NCBI GenBank assembly: GCA_902761355.1
Contig: CACWJY010000036.1
Coordinates: forward strand, 1 to 64,000
Reading direction: 5' to 3'
Length of the DNA: 64,000 nucleotides
DNA from: Fibrobacter succinogenes
GTDB lineage: Bacteria; Fibrobacterota; Fibrobacteria; Fibrobacterales; Fibrobacteraceae
Shown here piece after piece: positions 34,496-43,994 of the stretch. The position numbers and the translations under genes are program-made. The number at the start of each line of letters is the position of its first letter. Positions within the stretch are counted from its first letter, which is position 1. The notes beneath the pieces were generated by a model. That model had not been told where the DNA came from. It ran no database searches and was given only the letters and a program-made list of their open reading frames with translations.

Positions 34496-34523
34496 ACAAA
34501 AAAGAACCCCGGTCTAGTCGGGG
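34496..34523 (-). terminator. Second hairpin downstream of the TonB-like operon
   Basis: CCCCG/CGGGG stem with a 7-nt loop, followed on the minus strand by TTCTTTTTTG. It lies 30 nt past the main terminator and just upstream of the outer-membrane protein promoter region. Confidence 0.6.
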
Positions 34524-34554
34524 ATGACAAGGGAGCCTCGTTGTTCACAATATG

Positions 34555-34588
34555 AAAAAGGCCGGACTTGATAGTCCGGTCTTTTTTC
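34555..34588. terminator. Terminator of the exbB-exbD-exbD-tonB-like operon
   Basis: A 9-bp GC-rich stem (GCCGGACT/AGTCCGGTC) with loop TGAT, flanked by A- and T-runs on both sides. Confidence 0.9.
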
Positions 34589-34602
34589 AAGTTTTATCCG
34601 AA

Positions 34603-35541
34603 TTATTCGGAGAAGGTGAACGGGATCGTAACAGTGGTGTTACCAGACTTCACCTTGCTGAACTTCCAGCGGCCCACAGCAGACTTGATTTCGCCATCAA
34701 ATTCGCCGTAACCGGTCGTAGAAGAAGCAATAGAAATGCTGATGACTTCACCACCCGGAGCGATCGTGAACTTCAAGGTAACCTTACCCTGGAATCCCGG
34801 TTTCTTCTTCAGGAACTTGTTGTAGATGTGGCGCAGGCCAGGAGTACGCTGACGCACAACCTTCATGATGTCTGCAGCGGAACGAGATCCACCACCGGCA
34901 CCCATGTCGATATCGCGTTCAGACGGAGTCTTGATGGAGCCCTTAGCCTTGGTAGCGATACCACCGCCACCACCGCCGAGAAGGCCTGCGAGACCGTCAC
35001 CGATACCACCGGAACCGCCTTCAGCGTAACCTTCGTTAAAGCCACCATCAGCCTTACCGCGACGACCACCGAGAACGGTCTTACCCGTCGTCTGGAGGCC
35101 AGCCACGTCCTTCAGCACCTTGTCGATGTCCTTAGAGAACTTCTGGTTCTTCATAAGGTCGTAGGCACCTGCAGAGGCGTTCTTGGTCTGAGCAGTCAAA
35201 AGCTTAAGCACACCACGAGTCTGGGGAGCGTTGGGCTGACCCTTACCACGCGGCTTGCCACCACCACCAGCCTTCTTACGAGGCTTCTTGGGCTCTTCCT
35301 TCTTCTTCTCTTCCTTCTTCTCTTCCTTCTTTTCATCGATGGTCATAGAAGCAGTCAGATCAGCAGCGGCGGAGTCGTCGAACACGACTTCATCCACCAC
35401 CTGTTCGTAGGCGGCAGCCCAAAGGCAGATAGCCAAAGCAACGACTAAAGAGATACCGGCGATAGCACCCATCTTCTTGTCGGATTCCGGCATCAGGGAC
35501 GCTACTAACGGATCCATTGCGGGAGTATTCTTTTTAGCCAT
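34603..35541 (-). CDS. TonB/AgmX-like periplasm-spanning protein
   Basis: A 312-residue inner-membrane protein. One membrane helix (residues 27-45) is followed by a Lys/Glu-rich stretch (DEKKEEKKEEKKKEEPKKPR), a Gly-rich hinge (LLGGGGGGIATKAKG) and a C-terminal domain (about 220-312) ending GRWKFSKVKSGNTTVTIPFT. This end matches the TonB C-terminal or AgmX/PglI pattern, meaning a part that reaches an outer-membrane partner. It lies 2 nt after an exbD gene and closes the operon exbB-exbD-exbD. In Myxococcus, AgmX/GltJ-type proteins work with the AglRQS motor; TonB works with ExbBD. The sequence alone does not distinguish these roles. Confidence 0.85.
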   Translation of the reverse strand: MAKKNTPAMDPLVASLMPESDKKMGAIAGISLVVALAICLWAAAYEQVVDEVVFDDSAAADLTASMTIDEKKEEKKEEKKKEEPKKPRKKAGGGGKPRGKGQPNAPQTRGVLKLLTAQTKNASAGAYDLMKNQKFSKDIDKVLKDVAGLQTTGKTVLGGRRGKADGGFNEGYAEGGSGGIGDGLAGLLGGGGGGIATKAKGSIKTPSERDIDMGAGGGSRSAADIMKVVRQRTPGLRHIYNKFLKKKPGFQGKVTLKFTIAPGGEVISISIASSTTGYGEFDGEIKSAVGRWKFSKVKSGNTTVTIPFTFSE

Positions 35542-35543
35542 AG

Positions 35544-36038
35544 TTATTCCTCCCCGCCGTTCTTCTGCATCACGGCGAATGCAATGTGCGTATAGCCAGA
35601 GAAGCCACAGGTGGCCATGACCTTATACATTGCATCGTAAGGGATGTTCTTGTCGATCTGCACAATGATGTTACCGGCTTCGTCAGCAGGGAGACCCATC
35701 TTAAGGGCGTGTTCCTGTTCGGTTGCGCGGCGTTCCTTAAGAACGGAGTCCACCTTGGTCACAAGAAGATCTTCTTGCTTCAAGACGTCTTCGGTAGGAA
35801 CGATCTTGGCATTATCGACCACAACGTAATTGTTATCGACCACGACCGTCAAAGCCACTTCCTTCGGCTGAACCTTAGAGGTAGAAACCGGAAGAATCAG
35901 GTTTTCGGCCTGGGTCAAAAGCTGACCTTCAGCGTCCAAGTTCTTGATCATGAACACCAGAATGATGGTCATCATGTCCATCATGGACGTCAAAGAGAAA
36001 GGTACGTCTTCGCTAAATTTACGAGTCTTTCTAGCCAT
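35544..36038 (-). CDS. exbD: ExbD/TolR-family protein (second)
   Basis: A 164-residue motor component with a single N-terminal membrane helix (TSMMDMMTIILVFMIKNLD, keeping the Asp critical for proton flow) and a periplasmic TolR-like domain (VALTVVVDNNYVVVDN, IIVQIDKNIPYDAMYKVMAT). ExbD/TolR subunits sit in the pore of the ExbB/TolQ ring. It lies 2 nt after another exbD and 2 nt before the TonB-like gene. Confidence 0.92.
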   Translation of the reverse strand: MARKTRKFSEDVPFSLTSMMDMMTIILVFMIKNLDAEGQLLTQAENLILPVSTSKVQPKEVALTVVVDNNYVVVDNAKIVPTEDVLKQEDLLVTKVDSVLKERRATEQEHALKMGLPADEAGNIIVQIDKNIPYDAMYKVMATCGFSGYTHIAFAVMQKNGGEE

Positions 36039-36040
36039 GA

Positions 36041-36928
36041 TTAACCTCCCAGCTTAGCAAGGTTGATCTTGCTGAAACCGGCTTCTTTAGCGCGGTCCAT
36101 AAGTTGAATGATCTTATCGAACTGGGTGTCGTCGTTAGCAACGATGATGATGTTATCGACGTCTTCGAGGTCAATGAACTGCGTATGGATCTGAATCAGG
36201 TCCTTAGCAATCAAGTCGTAAGCAGACAGCGGGTAGATGATGTTCTTGGCAGCCACATCCGGTTTCAGCGTACGAGCCGAGTTCGGGTTGATGGTTGCAA
36301 GCACGGCACCTGCGCTCGGCTTCTTGAGCATCGGCGGCGGGGTCAGACCCATAGCGCCTTCGCCAGGAGCAGCGAGGAATGCGTTGTTGCCGTCCACATA
36401 TGCGCTGTCAGGCACATTTTCGGACTGAGAAGAGTACACGGCCCAAATCACGCGGCCCGGGTCTTCTTCGGATTCCTTGTTGATAGCCCAAAGTTCGATG
36501 CTTTCGATTTCATAAAGATACTTTTCTTTATCCATCTCAGAGCCATCTTTGCACTTGGGGCCATGACCGCTTTCCACGGCCGACTTCACATCTTCCGGCG
36601 CATGCGTAATCAGCTGCGCATCGGACTTGCAACGGAACGTCCACATTTCCTTAAAGTAGACGTTAGGCTGGAAACCACCACGAGCACCGATCACCAGGTA
36701 ATCACCAGTGATAGCGAGCGAGAGGTTCAGAGCCTGCTGGTCCGGTTCCGGAGGCGTATCGTTGTCCATATTCATCATGCTGCGTTCCGGCATGTTGATT
36801 TCAACGATAGCAAGCTTGGAGAAGGCGGTCATAGACAACAGCATAGGAATCAGGATTGTAAACAAGCCCATCGCCGGCAACAGGTCCGGTTCTTCAGGCT
36901 TTGCTGGTTTCTTAAGTTGTCTTGCCAT
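36041..36928 (-). CDS. ExbD/TolR-like protein, enlarged (first)
   Basis: A 295-residue protein, twice the usual ExbD length. The membrane helix (LLPAMGLFTILIPMLLSMTA) follows a short cytoplasmic tail with LKKPAKPEEPD. The periplasmic part has a TolR-like strand pattern (LSLAITGDYLVIGARGGFQP), then a long insert with RVIWAVYSSQSENVPDSAYV, and ends with NIIIVANDDTQFDKIIQLMD. The conserved proton-path Asp of ExbD is not evident in the helix, so it may be a structural rather than a proton-carrying subunit. It lies 39 nt after the exbB gene. Confidence 0.8.
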   Translation of the reverse strand: MARQLKKPAKPEEPDLLPAMGLFTILIPMLLSMTAFSKLAIVEINMPERSMMNMDNDTPPEPDQQALNLSLAITGDYLVIGARGGFQPNVYFKEMWTFRCKSDAQLITHAPEDVKSAVESGHGPKCKDGSEMDKEKYLYEIESIELWAINKESEEDPGRVIWAVYSSQSENVPDSAYVDGNNAFLAAPGEGAMGLTPPPMLKKPSAGAVLATINPNSARTLKPDVAAKNIIYPLSAYDLIAKDLIQIHTQFIDLEDVDNIIIVANDDTQFDKIIQLMDRAKEAGFSKINLAKLGG

Positions 36929-36967
36929 GTTTTTATAACTCCGTTAAAATTATCTCTCTATCTTCGA

Positions 36968-37588
36968 TTAAGCGAGGGAGTTGATAATCTTGAGGCCCTT
37001 TTCTTCCATTTCCTGGATGAGGCGTTCGGAGTTCATGTTGAGGAGACCCACGATGACCAGAAGAGGCACAGCGGAGAGAAGGCCGAGGAGCGTCGTACCC
37101 ATAGCGATAGCAATACCGTCAGAAAGAGCCTTAGCACGTTCTGCAGCCGGTTTGTTAGCCACGGCGTCGAAGGTGAAGATCAGACCGTAAATCGTACCCA
37201 TAAGTCCGAGCAACGTAGAGATGGAAGCCATCACCTGGATAATGCTGATATAACGAGTAAGACGGGGAGCTTCAGTCAGGAACACTGCGTCGCAAGCAGC
37301 AGACATGGTTTCGCGACCACCGTTACGGGCAGCAACGATTGCAGCCATCACGCGGGCGATCGGGAGCTTGGTTGCGTTGGCAAAGCTCAGGGCTTCGTCA
37401 TAGCGCTGGGCGGAAATGTGGGTGCCGAACTTAGCCAAGAAATCCTTACGGCCCTTAGCGCTCTTTACCATGATGTAAATAATGCGTTCGATAGAGAAAC
37501 CGAGGCCGATCAGGAACACCACGAGGATGATCCACATGAACTGCCAACCATCGGATTCGGGGCTGAAGGATTGAAGCATTTTAGACAT
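36968..37588 (-). CDS. exbB: MotA/TolQ/ExbB-family proton channel protein
   Basis: A 206-residue protein with three membrane helices (residues about 15-36, 100-125 and 145-175). The family region is ISIIQVMASISTLLGLMGTI followed by YGLIFTFDAV, and KALSDGIAIAMGTTLLGLLS. These subunits form the pentameric stator that passes protons. It is the first gene of the operon with two ExbD proteins and a TonB/AgmX-like protein. The gene heads a transcription unit after a 187-bp gap. Confidence 0.93.
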   Translation of the reverse strand: MSKMLQSFSPESDGWQFMWIILVVFLIGLGFSIERIIYIMVKSAKGRKDFLAKFGTHISAQRYDEALSFANATKLPIARVMAAIVAARNGGRETMSAACDAVFLTEAPRLTRYISIIQVMASISTLLGLMGTIYGLIFTFDAVANKPAAERAKALSDGIAIAMGTTLLGLLSAVPLLVIVGLLNMNSERLIQEMEEKGLKIINSLA

Positions 37589-37731
37589 TAGAGTACTCCT
37601 TTATTGAGTGTTTTGGTTTATTTTGAAAATTCTTTGTTCATATTTAATCTTTTTTAGAGCAAAATTGGAGATTCAAATGCGTAAAATCTTGTTTACTGCA
37701 CGAAAAAAGCCATTTTTGCCCTAATAGAATA

Positions 37732-37757
37732 GGGGAACCCTATGAACTAGGTTCCCC
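37732..37757. terminator. Hairpin between the TPR gene and the exbB operon
   Basis: An 8-bp stem GGGGAACC/GGTTCCCC with a 10-nt loop, 19 nt past the stop of the TPR gene. It lacks a clear U-tract on the minus strand, so it may stabilise the message or act as a weak terminator. Confidence 0.5.
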
Positions 37758-37775
37758 GTAAAATTGTTTTTACCG

Positions 37776-40700
37776 CTACTTTTTCTTCTTCTTGGCCTTT
37801 TTCTTGGCCTTCGGAGCAGGAGCCGGAGCAGCTTCCGGTTCTTCGGCGGCTTCAGCAGGTGCATCCATAGAGGAATCGTCACCCATAGAAGAGGTCGTAG
37901 AAGAACCACCAGCGAGCTGCTTCTTCAAGTCAGCGAGTTCAGCCTTCAACTTTTCGTTTTCAGCCTTAGCATCCTTGATAATGTCGCGGTAGGTGTTGAT
38001 CTGTTCTTCCGGAGTCATGACTTCAGACTTGGCGATCTGTTCCAAACGAGCCTTGGTCTTGAAGTAGGCCGGGTCAGAGAACAGCGTGGACGGGTCGAAC
38101 TTTTCGATCTTGGTGTTCAAGGTCTCGTTGTTTTCGTCGAGGCTCTTGAGGAGTTCGAAGAGCTTTTCGGTCCACTGGTTTTCGATACCGTAGTGAGCGG
38201 CAGCCTTAATACCGGTTGCGCACTGCGGGATAGCCAGTTCCTTAGCACCGTTAGAACGGTTGGTCAATTCTTCACGGTAGGCTTCCAAGTCTTCGTGAAC
38301 AGCTTCGATAGCGTCTTCCTTGGCCATGCCTTCGTATTCCACGTATTCCTTCACGATAGAAGCGGAGTCCGGCAGCGGAGAGTTTGCGAACGCGTCAGCC
38401 ACTTCGACGAACACGGCGCAGCCCTGGTAGTACATTTCGATGTAGCCTTCTTCAGCTTCGATCACGTCCTGGTTGTAGAAGCCCTGGTCGCGAGCGAGGT
38501 CGATGTTCTTCTGGAAAATCGGACGAGCCTGTTCATAGTAGCTCGGGAGCTGCTGCACGATACCGATACGTTCAGCAAACTTTTCTTCTTCCTTCTTGCC
38601 GTTGAGTTCCTGTTCACGGATCTTGGCAGCCATGGTCACAAAGAGCATACCCATCTTGTTGGTGGCCTTGAAGGTCCAGCGTTCAGATGCGTAGGTAGCA
38701 GACTTCGAGTACTGGCTCATTGCCTTCTGCAGGATGTCCACCAACTGCTTGATGATCTTAGCCTTTTCCTTTTCCTTACCCTTCAGGACAATCGGGTCCA
38801 TCTTGTGGTATTCGTATTCACCGAGGTAGAAGGCAGCTTCAGCCGGAACACCCGGATCGGCGTTCTTGATCTGCAGACCGTACTTGTCGTAGGCTTCGAG
38901 AGTCTTGCGGTAGTCCTCGACGGCCTTGTCTTCTTCCTTAAGTTCCATGTAGGCACGGGCAGCACCGATATAGGCAGCAATCAGCTTTTCCTTATCTTCC
39001 TGGCCGTAAGCCTTGATAAAGGTGTGATATTCCGTAGCGGCAAGATCCCACTTCTTAGCATTAGCATAAGCCATCGGGATGCTGAACGCGGCGTCAAGAG
39101 CGTAAGAGCTCTTCGGGTAGTCGCGAACGAGGTCCTTGGAGCAGCGAATAGCTTCGTCGGTCATCTTGGCTTCGTCGTAGCTCAAGCAGGCGCTGTACAA
39201 GTAACCCGGAGTACGTTCATCCTTCGGATAGCGCTTGTAGGCGATTTCGTAAGTCACAGCAGCAGACTTCTTGTCGGCGATGGTGTCGTAGACCTGAGCT
39301 GCAGAACCGATAGCCATGAAGGCCATGGAATCCTGCGGGAAGTTGTTCGTGATGAACAAGTAGGTCTGAGCAGCTTCGCGGTATTCCTGTTCGAAGTACT
39401 TCTGGTCACCCTTCTTGAGGTTAGCAGCCTTCTTGTGAGCGTCACCAGCACGGACAATACCCTTGATGGTGAGCGGAGACTTAGCATACTGCTTGGGGAG
39501 GATCATGAAGGTTTCTGCAGCCTTCGTGTAGTTCTGATTCTTTTCGTAAGCAGCACCAGCTTCGAACACGGCCTTGTCAGCAATGTCGATGAGCGGGTAA
39601 CGCTTCACGAGAGCGAGGTAAGCTTCAGCACCCTTTTCGTACTGGCCCTGCTTAACAGACTGTTCGGCCATCTGGAAGAGCACGTAGGCAATAGCCTTTT
39701 CGATTTCCTTGGCCATGGAGTCGTTGCGAGTTTCCTTGACCTGAGTGTACTGCTTGTACAGCCATTCGAATTCGGTAAGGGATTCTTCGTAAGAGCCAGA
39801 TTCCAAGAGAGACTGGGCAAGCATACGGCTGATGAGCAAGATGTACTGATGCTTGGGGAAGTCCTGCTTGAGCTTGCGGAGCACGCCCACAGCAACCTTG
39901 AACTGCTTGGCATCGTAATGAACGATAGCAGCGTTATAAGCAAGTTCTGCAGCTTCCTTGTTCTGACCGAACTTGGCCATGTACTTTTCAACCTGGGCAA
40001 AGTATGCCTTGGTTTCTTCGGACTTGTAAGCCTTGACAGCGTCGTCGCCATACTTGTTCTTCTTGGCGGCTTCGCGAGCCTGGTCCATCATGAGCACGGC
40101 GTTATAGGCAGCTTCTTCCTTCTTCAGGAGAGCTTCGGAACCCATCGGACGACGGCCATAACGGGTGGTGTCGGTATCGACAATCCAGTTGAACATCTTG
40201 GCAGCGTTAGCATACTGGGCCATTTCCTGATAGACGAGAGCCAAGTTGATGTGCACCTTGTATTCGTCCCAGGTCGGTTCCTTGGCATAACGCTTCAGGA
40301 ATGCTTCGTAAGCCTTGATAGCTTCAGCATACTGCTTCTTACCGGCTTCGAGGTCGCCTTCCTTGGTAAGCTTAGCAGCGCGAGCATGGTGATACTGCGG
40401 AATGTCGAGCATAGCGCCGCGGATAGCGGTTTCGGCATTCTTCACCGATTCAGGATACTTCTGGTTTCTCTTGAACCAAGAGGAGTTGCGGTCATAGCGC
40501 TTCACCACCACATAACGGTGCTGCTGAGCTTCTTCGAACTTCTGCTGGACAATGAGAATTTCAATCATAGCAATGTCAGCAAGCGGAGCATCGATGTAAT
40601 CGGGGTTGATTGCCATCAAGCGCTTGAAGGACTGCACAGCTTCTTCGTTACGGTCATGATCCTTGTTCTTCATACCGATACGGTAGTAGACAGAATCCTT

Positions 40701-41660
40701 GAACGGAACCTTCTTATCTTTCAAGAATGCTTCAGCTTCGGCAACACCACCACCTTCGAGGTCAGAGAAGGATGCAGCCATGAAGTCCATAGCTTCTGCG
40801 CGCAAGTCTGCAGGATATTTACCCTTGTCCGCGCCAATAATGTATTCATAGTACTTAACAGCAGCCGTTTCGTATTCGGCAATGTTGTAGTAAGATTCAG
40901 CCAAGTGATACATGGCGAGGGCAGCTTCCTTACCCGTAAGGGTTTCGAAACCAGTCACCTTCTTGTAAGCCTTGATTGCATCGCGGAACTTACGGTTCAT
41001 GAAGTGGTATTCCGCAATACGGAGCCAAGCCTTCGGCACGAGACCGTTGTCCGGGAAGTTTTCAACAAGGCGCATACGAAGCTTGTAGGCCTTATCGTCT
41101 TCGCCACTGGCTTCCTGCACAGCGGCAGCCTGATAAATCACGACCGGAGTCTTGTCTTCTTTCGGATACTTGTCGATGTATTCGAGGAAGTAGCCCAAGG
41201 ACTTCTGGTGATCAGCCTTGGGGAGCTGGTCGATGTTGGCGCACTTTGCCGGCTTGTTATCACGGTCGGCGCACCATGCGACATCTTCTTCGTACTGGGC
41301 GTTCTTATCGAGGAAGTGCTTTTCTTCGAGCTGGAACTGATAGTGGCCCAACTGCTGGAGAGCAGAGGCGCAACGCTTGTTCTGCTTACCCTTACAGTTA
41401 TTGACCTGCTTTTCCCACTGGGCAATAGCGGCTTCCATGCCCTTTTCATCAAGGCCACCAGAACGGCATGCCTGTTCAGCCTGATTCTTCAACACCTTGT
41501 AGGAGTTGGCGCACTGGGTCTTTTCGGAACCCTTCGGCATCGCCTTACACTTGGCGGCCAGTTTTTTGGCTTCGTTGACTTTGTCTTTACAAGGATCTGC
41601 AGCAAATGATGTACCCACCAACGAGCAGACGATTGCACCAACAAGCAAAAGTTTTTTCAT
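37776..41660 (-). CDS. Giant periplasmic TPR-repeat protein
   Basis: A 1294-residue exported protein with signal peptide MKKLLLVGAIVCSLVGTSFA. Nearly all of the mature protein is tetratricopeptide-like helix pairs. Recognisable repeats include PKAWLRIAEYHFMNRKFRDA, ALAMYHLAESYYNIAEYETA, QINLALVYQEMAQYANAA-type units and AYNAAIVHYDAKQFKVAVGV. A coiled coil (NTYRDIIKDAKAENEKLKAE) and a low-complexity tail (AKKKAKKKKK) end it. Such TPR arrays scaffold multiprotein complexes. It is the third gene after an OmpA-type and a PorV-TPR gene and just upstream of the exbB operon, so it probably bridges the periplasm in the same machine. Confidence 0.88.
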   Translation of the reverse strand: MKKLLLVGAIVCSLVGTSFAADPCKDKVNEAKKLAAKCKAMPKGSEKTQCANSYKVLKNQAEQACRSGGLDEKGMEAAIAQWEKQVNNCKGKQNKRCASALQQLGHYQFQLEEKHFLDKNAQYEEDVAWCADRDNKPAKCANIDQLPKADHQKSLGYFLEYIDKYPKEDKTPVVIYQAAAVQEASGEDDKAYKLRMRLVENFPDNGLVPKAWLRIAEYHFMNRKFRDAIKAYKKVTGFETLTGKEAALAMYHLAESYYNIAEYETAAVKYYEYIIGADKGKYPADLRAEAMDFMAASFSDLEGGGVAEAEAFLKDKKVPFKDSVYYRIGMKNKDHDRNEEAVQSFKRLMAINPDYIDAPLADIAMIEILIVQQKFEEAQQHRYVVVKRYDRNSSWFKRNQKYPESVKNAETAIRGAMLDIPQYHHARAAKLTKEGDLEAGKKQYAEAIKAYEAFLKRYAKEPTWDEYKVHINLALVYQEMAQYANAAKMFNWIVDTDTTRYGRRPMGSEALLKKEEAAYNAVLMMDQAREAAKKNKYGDDAVKAYKSEETKAYFAQVEKYMAKFGQNKEAAELAYNAAIVHYDAKQFKVAVGVLRKLKQDFPKHQYILLISRMLAQSLLESGSYEESLTEFEWLYKQYTQVKETRNDSMAKEIEKAIAYVLFQMAEQSVKQGQYEKGAEAYLALVKRYPLIDIADKAVFEAGAAYEKNQNYTKAAETFMILPKQYAKSPLTIKGIVRAGDAHKKAANLKKGDQKYFEQEYREAAQTYLFITNNFPQDSMAFMAIGSAAQVYDTIADKKSAAVTYEIAYKRYPKDERTPGYLYSACLSYDEAKMTDEAIRCSKDLVRDYPKSSYALDAAFSIPMAYANAKKWDLAATEYHTFIKAYGQEDKEKLIAAYIGAARAYMELKEEDKAVEDYRKTLEAYDKYGLQIKNADPGVPAEAAFYLGEYEYHKMDPIVLKGKEKEKAKIIKQLVDILQKAMSQYSKSATYASERWTFKATNKMGMLFVTMAAKIREQELNGKKEEEKFAERIGIVQQLPSYYEQARPIFQKNIDLARDQGFYNQDVIEAEEGYIEMYYQGCAVFVEVADAFANSPLPDSASIVKEYVEYEGMAKEDAIEAVHEDLEAYREELTNRSNGAKELAIPQCATGIKAAAHYGIENQWTEKLFELLKSLDENNETLNTKIEKFDPSTLFSDPAYFKTKARLEQIAKSEVMTPEEQINTYRDIIKDAKAENEKLKAELADLKKQLAGGSSTTSSMGDDSSMDAPAEAAEEPEAAPAPAPKAKKKAKKKKK

Positions 41661-41690
41661 TTTTCTCTTTCCACCTATTAAAGATAAAAA

Positions 41691-41721
41691 AGGGGAAGAC
41701 CTGGTTTCAAAAGCCAGGTCT
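41691..41721 (-). terminator. Terminator or attenuator between the PorV-TPR and TPR genes
   Basis: Stem AGACCTGG/CCAGGTCT with a 9-nt loop; on the minus strand a T-rich run (CCCCTTTTTT) follows. It lies inside the apparent operon, so it may lower expression of the downstream 1294-residue gene. Confidence 0.65.
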
Positions 41722-41736
41722 ATCTTTATTCATTGT

Positions 41737-43986
41737 TTATTCCAATTCGTCTAAGTCGTCATCCAGGGATTCAAGTTCCTGAGCGGCTTCGGAGTTAGCA
41801 GCGCCCTGACCCATCTTGGTCTTAACGGTTGCCAAGGTAAAGCCTGCGTCATCCAAGATACGCTTACGGTTGGATTCGAAACGGTCACTCTGGATAGCCT
41901 TCTGTGTGAAGGCCGCGTAATCTTCAATAGCCTGGTTAGCCTTGTCGAAGGTCGGCTGCAAAGCTTCGCGCTTGCTCTGCACACGAGGAGTCGGGAGCTG
42001 GCGAGCAAGGTCAAGAGCCTTGACCTGCACGGAGTCGAATTCGTCCTGCATGGCATCGTAAGCCTGACGGGCACTGTCGCGGGCAGCCACAGAGACCACC
42101 GGCTGTTCAGTACGCTTTTCAGCCTGTTCAAGAGACTTAACGGCGCGGTTGTAATCCTTCTTCATGAAGAAGCAGTAACCTTCAACCAGATAGGCTTCAG
42201 AAACCAGGAAGGATTCCGGAAGGTTCTTAATAATCCACTGAGCCGGCTTGATAGCTTCATCAGGCTTGTTCACCTTGAGGAAGGACCATGCAATACCGAG
42301 CATAGCTTCGTCGTACACCGGAGAACCGGGCTGCACCTGAGCGTACATCTGGGCGGCAGCAGAAATGTCAGCCTTTTCGCCAGAGAAGTAGAGGTGGCCG
42401 AGCTTCACCTTAGCAGCGTCCTGCAAGTCACGTTCAGACTGGTTGGACACCGGCTGTTCGGTAATGTCACGGAAGCAGTTTTCAGCTTCGTCGAACTTGC
42501 CGAGACGGCTGTAGGCGATACCCATGGTGTAACGAGCGTAGAAGTAGTTAGCGTTACCCGGAAGGATAGCGGCGAGCAGGTCAACAGATTCCTGATAGAG
42601 ACCCTGTTCGAACTTGATCTGGCCGGCAACGTAGTCAGCGTCAGCCTTCACGTCGCTTTCACCAAACTTCTGGGCAATATTCTGATACTTGGACATAGCG
42701 TCGATGTACTTGCCTTCCTTATAGTCGATGTTCATCAACTGGAAGTGGTACTTGGCGCGCTGGTCACTCTGCGGATAGCGCTTGATAGCGTCTTCATACA
42801 CGGCCTTAGCAGCCTTGTGCATACGGAGGTTTTCGAAGGACTTTGCCTTATAGAAGGCGGCCTGGTCCACAAGGTGGAATGCCGGGTACTTGGTCTGAAC
42901 CTTACCGAAGGCGTATGCAGCTTCCAAGAACTGACGGTTCAAGTAGAGACGCATAGCGGCGCGGTAGTCGTTTTCAGGTTCGATCTTCAAACGACGATAA
43001 CGTTCTTCACCGATTTTTTCTTCGCGAGTGTCACCGAAGCGGCTGGTGAGCTTGACAGCCCAGATAAAGCCACGGTTCTTCTTGGCGTAGAGGTCATCGT
43101 GAGACATTTCGAGGTCAAGAGCGAGGTAACGGAAGATGCTCACGTCCTTGACGTTCACCGTAGCACCAGCAACCGGGTAGCCTTCCTTTGTGAAGCGGAG
43201 GCGAACACCAAGGTGCGGAGAGAGGTAGTAGGTCAAGGTGAAGCTCATTTCGAGGTTAGCGCCATCACCACCTTCGGTCTTGGCGTGGAACACGTCGATG
43301 AGCGAGAATTCAGCCTTAGCTTCGAGCAGGCGGTTGAAACCGCGATAGAAGAGCGAGAAGTTCAGGTTAGAAGGAATGTTGTAGGCATCGGTACGGTCGC
43401 CACCAAAGAAGCCCGGAGCGACGAAGCCGTTCTTGTCTTCCATGCTGACACCCGGCTGAGCGATGTTCTGTAGAGCAACGCCAACCAACAGGTAGCCGTA
43501 CTTAGAGGAGGCGAGCGGATTCCAGCTCACGCCCACGTCGGCACCGATAGTCACCTGCTTCACATCGTCGAACTGGTTGATGTAAAGGATGGAGAGGTCG
43601 ATACCAAGAGCAACACACTGCATCAGGTTATAAGCATAACCGAGCAAGAAAGCGTATTCACCGTAGGACTTGCCACCATCGATAGAGGCACCGTTTTCGA
43701 AGAACGAGAAACCGAGAGTGTGCTTGTAATCCATCGGGAAGGTGACGCTCACGTATTCCTGGCTAGCTTCACCACTGATAGAACTAAAGAATGCTGCACT
43801 GAATTCCAACTGGTCCGTTTCGGCAATTCCAGCGGGGTTCACGTACATGGCCGTGTTGCCACCGAATTCTGCAAACCAGTCATTCTGCTGATATTTGTGC
43901 GGAGAATAAGTTGCTTCTGCAAACAAGGAAGTGCTGGCTACTGTGAGTCCAAGGACTGCTGTTTTAATAACACTAGTACGCATCAC
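41737..43986 (-). CDS. PorV-like outer-membrane protein with C-terminal TPRs
   Basis: A 749-residue exported protein (signal peptide ending SLFA). The N-terminal part (about 25-330) resembles the PorV/PorQ barrel family: NDWFAEFGGNTAMYVNPAGI, then repeated beta strands such as VALGIDLSILYINQFDDV. The C-terminal part (about 345-650) has TPR-like units (EAAYAFGKVQTKYPAFHLVD, YQNIAQKFGESDVKADADYV) and an acidic end (ELESLDDDLDELE). It joins an outer-membrane barrel to a periplasmic scaffold in one chain. It lies 8 nt after the OmpA-type gene. A function in secretion or motility is possible; the sequence does not decide. Confidence 0.83.
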   Translation of the reverse strand: MMRTSVIKTAVLGLTVASTSLFAEATYSPHKYQQNDWFAEFGGNTAMYVNPAGIAETDQLEFSAAFFSSISGEASQEYVSVTFPMDYKHTLGFSFFENGASIDGGKSYGEYAFLLGYAYNLMQCVALGIDLSILYINQFDDVKQVTIGADVGVSWNPLASSKYGYLLVGVALQNIAQPGVSMEDKNGFVAPGFFGGDRTDAYNIPSNLNFSLFYRGFNRLLEAKAEFSLIDVFHAKTEGGDGANLEMSFTLTYYLSPHLGVRLRFTKEGYPVAGATVNVKDVSIFRYLALDLEMSHDDLYAKKNRGFIWAVKLTSRFGDTREEKIGEERYRRLKIEPENDYRAAMRLYLNRQFLEAAYAFGKVQTKYPAFHLVDQAAFYKAKSFENLRMHKAAKAVYEDAIKRYPQSDQRAKYHFQLMNIDYKEGKYIDAMSKYQNIAQKFGESDVKADADYVAGQIKFEQGLYQESVDLLAAILPGNANYFYARYTMGIAYSRLGKFDEAENCFRDITEQPVSNQSERDLQDAAKVKLGHLYFSGEKADISAAAQMYAQVQPGSPVYDEAMLGIAWSFLKVNKPDEAIKPAQWIIKNLPESFLVSEAYLVEGYCFFMKKDYNRAVKSLEQAEKRTEQPVVSVAARDSARQAYDAMQDEFDSVQVKALDLARQLPTPRVQSKREALQPTFDKANQAIEDYAAFTQKAIQSDRFESNRKRILDDAGFTLATVKTKMGQGAANSEAAQELESLDDDLDELE

Positions 43987-43994
43987 TTACTCCT

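Noticed and set aside
35290..35340. cttcttc-type repeats in the TonB-like gene as a slippage site
   Set aside because: They code for an ordinary Lys/Glu-rich linker with varied codons and are not exact repeats of one unit.
37764..41609. A 1281-codon open frame on the plus strand opposite the giant TPR gene
   Set aside because: It is the mirror of a gene with strong codon bias (few codons that give stops on the other strand). It has no start site, signal or recognisable domain, while the minus-strand product has a signal peptide and TPRs.
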